From Acidobacteriota bacterium (GTDB lineage: Bacteria > Acidobacteriota > Blastocatellia > RBC074): DNA of 10,045 bases. The notes beneath the pieces were generated by a model. That model did not search any database. It was not told the origin of the DNA and saw nothing but the letters and a program-made list of their open reading frames with translations. The stretch lies in the NCBI GenBank assembly GCA_013140935.1, contig JABFSD010000933.1, forward strand, positions 1 to 10,045, given 5' to 3'. Position 1 is the first letter of the stretch, and each line of letters begins with the position of its first letter. A program made the position numbers and the translations under genes. This document shows, piece by piece, positions 8,384 through 10,045 of this stretch.

Positions 8384-8955
8384 TGGCTGGCAGCCGCATA
8401 AACACGGCTCGCCAGCCATTCTTCTTTAGTGAGCGCATAACGCACGACCGGACGCGCTTCGCCCACGATGAGGCCGCGCCACCAGGCTGCCGTGCCTGCG
8501 TTGTGCGCCGCCCGCAAGCCGATCTTTTCCATCACGCGAAGCGAGGCCGCGTTGTCGGCAAAGGCGCTGGCCGTGATGACCGAGAGATTCAATTCAGCGA
8601 AGCCGAATTCCAGCAAGCGGGTCGCGGCTTCGGTGGCGTAACCATGCTGCCAATGTGCGGGGCAAATGTGCCAGTTGAGCGAGGCGCTTTCCCGTTGCCA
8701 GAAGTCTTGTTTCAAACCGCACACGCCCAACGCTTCGCCCGCCGCTACGATAGCCAGATCATAAACGGCGCGCGGATGCCAGCGCGTTTGCTCGCGTCCG
8801 AACTGGAAATGTTCGCTGACGTAATCTGCGCTGGCTTGATCGCTCAGGTGATGCACCGACATGGCCGGATGGAGAAACAGTTCATGCACGAGGCCGTAAT
8901 CGTGCGCTTCGTAATCGCGCAAGGTCAGTCTTTCGGTGTGCAGTGAAAAGCCCAT
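8362..8955 (-). CDS. GNAT N-acetyltransferase (RimJ/RimL-like)
   Basis: A 197-residue cytoplasmic acetyltransferase of the GNAT_3 / RimJ-RimL type, transferring acetyl from acetyl-CoA to an amine. Seen: the entry TERLTLRDYEAHDY at 7-20, the strand YDLAIVAAGEALGVCGL at 65-81, the acetyl-CoA loop HWQHGYATEAATRLLEFGF at 101-119, and NAASLRVMEKIGLRAA at 135-150. This subfamily acetylates protein N-termini (ribosomal proteins), other proteins or small amines; the substrate is not deducible. The ATG is supported by GGAGGA (8964-8969, minus strand) 8 nt upstream. The final residues FVAGGV and the TAG stop are encoded by the palindromic repeat, so the tail after about residue 180 is probably not part of the ancestral fold. 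It is convergent with DUF1501 and divergent from the P-domain gene. Confidence 0.88.
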   Translation of the reverse strand: MGFSLHTERLTLRDYEAHDYGLVHELFLHPAMSVHHLSDQASADYVSEHFQFGREQTRWHPRAVYDLAIVAAGEALGVCGLKQDFWQRESASLNWHICPAHWQHGYATEAATRLLEFGFAELNLSVITASAFADNAASLRVMEKIGLRAAHNAGTAAWWRGLIVGEARPVVRYALTKEEWLASRVYAAASHFVAGGV

Positions 8956-9044
8956 AGCCGTTTTCCTCCAGGTTGCTTCGGTGGAAAGTGGCGTCGGGCT
9001 GGTTCAATTACGGGAAGTTTCATTCTCGTGATAGGAATAGCGTG

Positions 9045-9073
9045 TTGAAAAGACCATACGCGAAGCCTATACT
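9045..9073 (+). promoter_or_regulatory. Sigma70-type promoter for the P-domain protein gene
   Basis: TTGAAA (9045-9050) and TATACT (9068-9073) are separated by exactly 17 bp, each one mismatch from consensus. The predicted transcription start is near 9080, which would give a 5' leader of about 412 nt before the ATG at 9492. This is the best-spaced promoter seen in the window. Confidence 0.6.
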
Positions 9074-9079
9074 CCGCCC

Positions 9080-9491
9080 CGTCTTTGAGTTGCCTCACTT
9101 CAAGCGCGGTATCAGAAGCACAACTTAAACGACCTTTTCTGAATTAACGCGAGCGCATCTTCACAACACAATATGGCCCGCGTGAACTTATCTGCTGTCA
9201 CTGGAAAAAACTAAAACGGCCGAACCGGTTTAAGACTGAGGTTCGGTCACGAACGCTTGAGACCTTTCTTCGACTCTGCGCGGTGAGTTGATGATGCGGT
9301 GTGGTCGAGGAAGTCTATGCCTTCATGGCTCCGTCGTTGACGGAAGCGGCGCCAGCCTGCCGGGTTTGCGCTAATGAAGTGAATCAGCTCGCCGCGATTA
9401 CTATCACCTCAACGTTTGCGTCTCTCGTGTCAGATTGGTAACTGGGATTATCAGGGCGTCAGCCCCACCCACAAAAATTTCAGGTAAAACA
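9080..9491 (+). promoter_or_regulatory. Long 5' leader with possible RNA helices; no gene found
   Basis: This stretch has no credible open reading frame on either strand. If transcribed from the promoter at 9045, it is a leader with several possible helices: 9218-9226 pairing with 9240-9248 (9 bp including one G-U, 13-nt loop); 9265-9275 with 9303-9313 (about 11 bp including three G-U); TCCGTC-GTT-GACGGA at 9330-9344; and GGGC-GTCA-GCCC at 9454-9465, close to the start codon. I do not recognise a known riboswitch class; the c-di-GMP-I core was looked for and not seen. A weak AGG ribosome-binding site lies at 9482-9484. Helices of this size can arise by chance, so structure is only suggested. 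The remainder of the gap (8956-9044) holds the GNAT ribosome-binding site and nothing else recognised. Confidence 0.4.
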
Positions 9492-10045
9492 ATGAACGCA
9501 TTTTCACGGCTACACACATATCGCGCGACGGTACTCACGTTGCTGGGCCTCTTTTTTGTCAGCGCAATGCTTTACGGCTCTCAGGTGCGGGCTGAAGCGC
9601 AATGGTCGCTCACGGGATTCGGCCAAGCCGCCTGGACTTATTCGAGCCAGACGGTTTCGTCACTCTTCCACGGCACGAACGCCGGTTATACACCGGCCAG
9701 CCCGAATCCGGTGAGTGCGCCAATGCTGGCACCGGTTCCACCTGCGGGTTGCACACTGACCACGACGATGGGGTCGAATGGCACCGCGCAGGCCATCAAT
9801 GACAATGCGACGACGACTTCGACCATTGTGATTGCGGGCGCGGGAGCTTATCTGTGGGATGTGGATGCGCTCACCGCCATCACGCATACGTTTCCCGGCG
9901 ACATTGATATGACGCTCACGTCTCCGGCGGGTACGATTGTGACGCTGACCAGTGACAATGTCGGCAGCAGCGATAACGTATTCAACGGCACGACCTGGGA
10001 CGACGACGCCAATCCGGGGGGAGCCATCCCTCACGCTATTAATGG
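9492..10045 (+). CDS. Secreted protein with proprotein convertase P-domain, 5' part
   Basis: The first 184 codons of a gene that continues past the window end. Residues 1-37 form a signal peptide: positively charged start, hydrophobic VLTLLGLFFVSAMLYG at 14-29, probable cleavage near VRAEA. A Ser/Thr/Pro-rich linker follows to about 110. From about 111 the sequence reads as a P-domain (P_proprotein): TIVIAGAGAYLWDVDALTAI, then THTFPGDIDMTLTSPAGTIVTLTSD and the DNVFNGTTWDDDA stretch at 161-173. In bacteria this beta-sandwich domain is attached to secreted proteases or large adhesin-like repeat proteins. The start at 9492 is preferred because the signal peptide begins there and AGG lies 7 nt upstream. 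Function beyond secretion cannot be judged without the rest of the gene. Confidence 0.8.
   Translation, partial: MNAFSRLHTYRATVLTLLGLFFVSAMLYGSQVRAEAQWSLTGFGQAAWTYSSQTVSSLFHGTNAGYTPASPNPVSAPMLAPVPPAGCTLTTTMGSNGTAQAINDNATTTSTIVIAGAGAYLWDVDALTAITHTFPGDIDMTLTSPAGTIVTLTSDNVGSSDNVFNGTTWDDDANPGGAIPHAIN

Noticed and set aside
8383..8946. 187-codon open frame on the + strand
   Set aside because: It is the antisense of the GNAT gene, which has clear acetyl-CoA-binding motifs and a good ribosome-binding site; the + strand product resembles no family.
9080..9491. Known riboswitch (c-di-GMP class I or similar)
   Set aside because: The conserved core sequences of that class were not found; only generic helices are visible.
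9602..9802. 66-codon + strand frame inside the P-domain gene
   Set aside because: It lies in a different frame from the signal-peptide/P-domain reading and has no family resemblance.

Overview
The window is a bacterial chromosomal segment of roughly 55% GC with short intergenic gaps. The pairing of a large DUF1549/DUF1553 protein carrying an N-terminal CxxCH cytochrome domain with a Tat-exported DUF1501 protein is typical of Planctomycetota, Verrucomicrobiota and Acidobacteriota. Together with the DUF3108 protein, the P-domain protein and the abundant intergenic palindromes, I favour an Acidobacteriota genome (Blastocatellia-like). That is an inference; no rRNA or tRNA lies in the window to test it.

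Layout: (1) 1-1831, a tight + strand operon of cell-envelope character: the 3' end of a glycosyltransferase family 9 gene, an overlapping ICMT/PEMT-like membrane methyltransferase, and an exported DUF3108 protein. (2) 1878-2602, a compact two-gene toxin-antitoxin module with its own promoter. The antitoxin appears to be a DUF433 DNA-binding domain joined to a ParD-like tail, and the toxin is ParE-like; the first mRNA is probably leaderless. (3) 2694-8258, a DUF1549/DUF1553 (PSCyt1) gene and a DUF1501 gene, normally direct neighbours, here separated by a sterol-desaturase/fatty-acid-hydroxylase gene that has palindromic repeats on both sides. (4) 8270-8955, a pair of 62-bp-period palindromic repeats between the convergent DUF1501 and GNAT acetyltransferase genes. 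(5) 8956-10045, a divergent intergenic region with a good sigma70-type promoter, a predicted leader of about 412 nt with several possible helices, and the 5' part of a secreted P-domain protein that runs off the end.

The most unusual content is the repeat structure. Three palindrome types occur in three gaps: a perfect 96-bp zero-loop palindrome, a composite of cgtagc/gactt(c/t)agtc hairpins, and two copies of a 41-bp hairpin. They share modules (the same TTTA loop with different, compensating stems; the same GTAGCG outer arm), as expected of REP-like dispersed elements. Two of the blocks run into coding sequence and supply the last codons and the stop codon of the adjacent gene. I saw no CRISPR array, complete insertion sequence, tRNA or rRNA, and nothing that clearly amounts to a new defence system.
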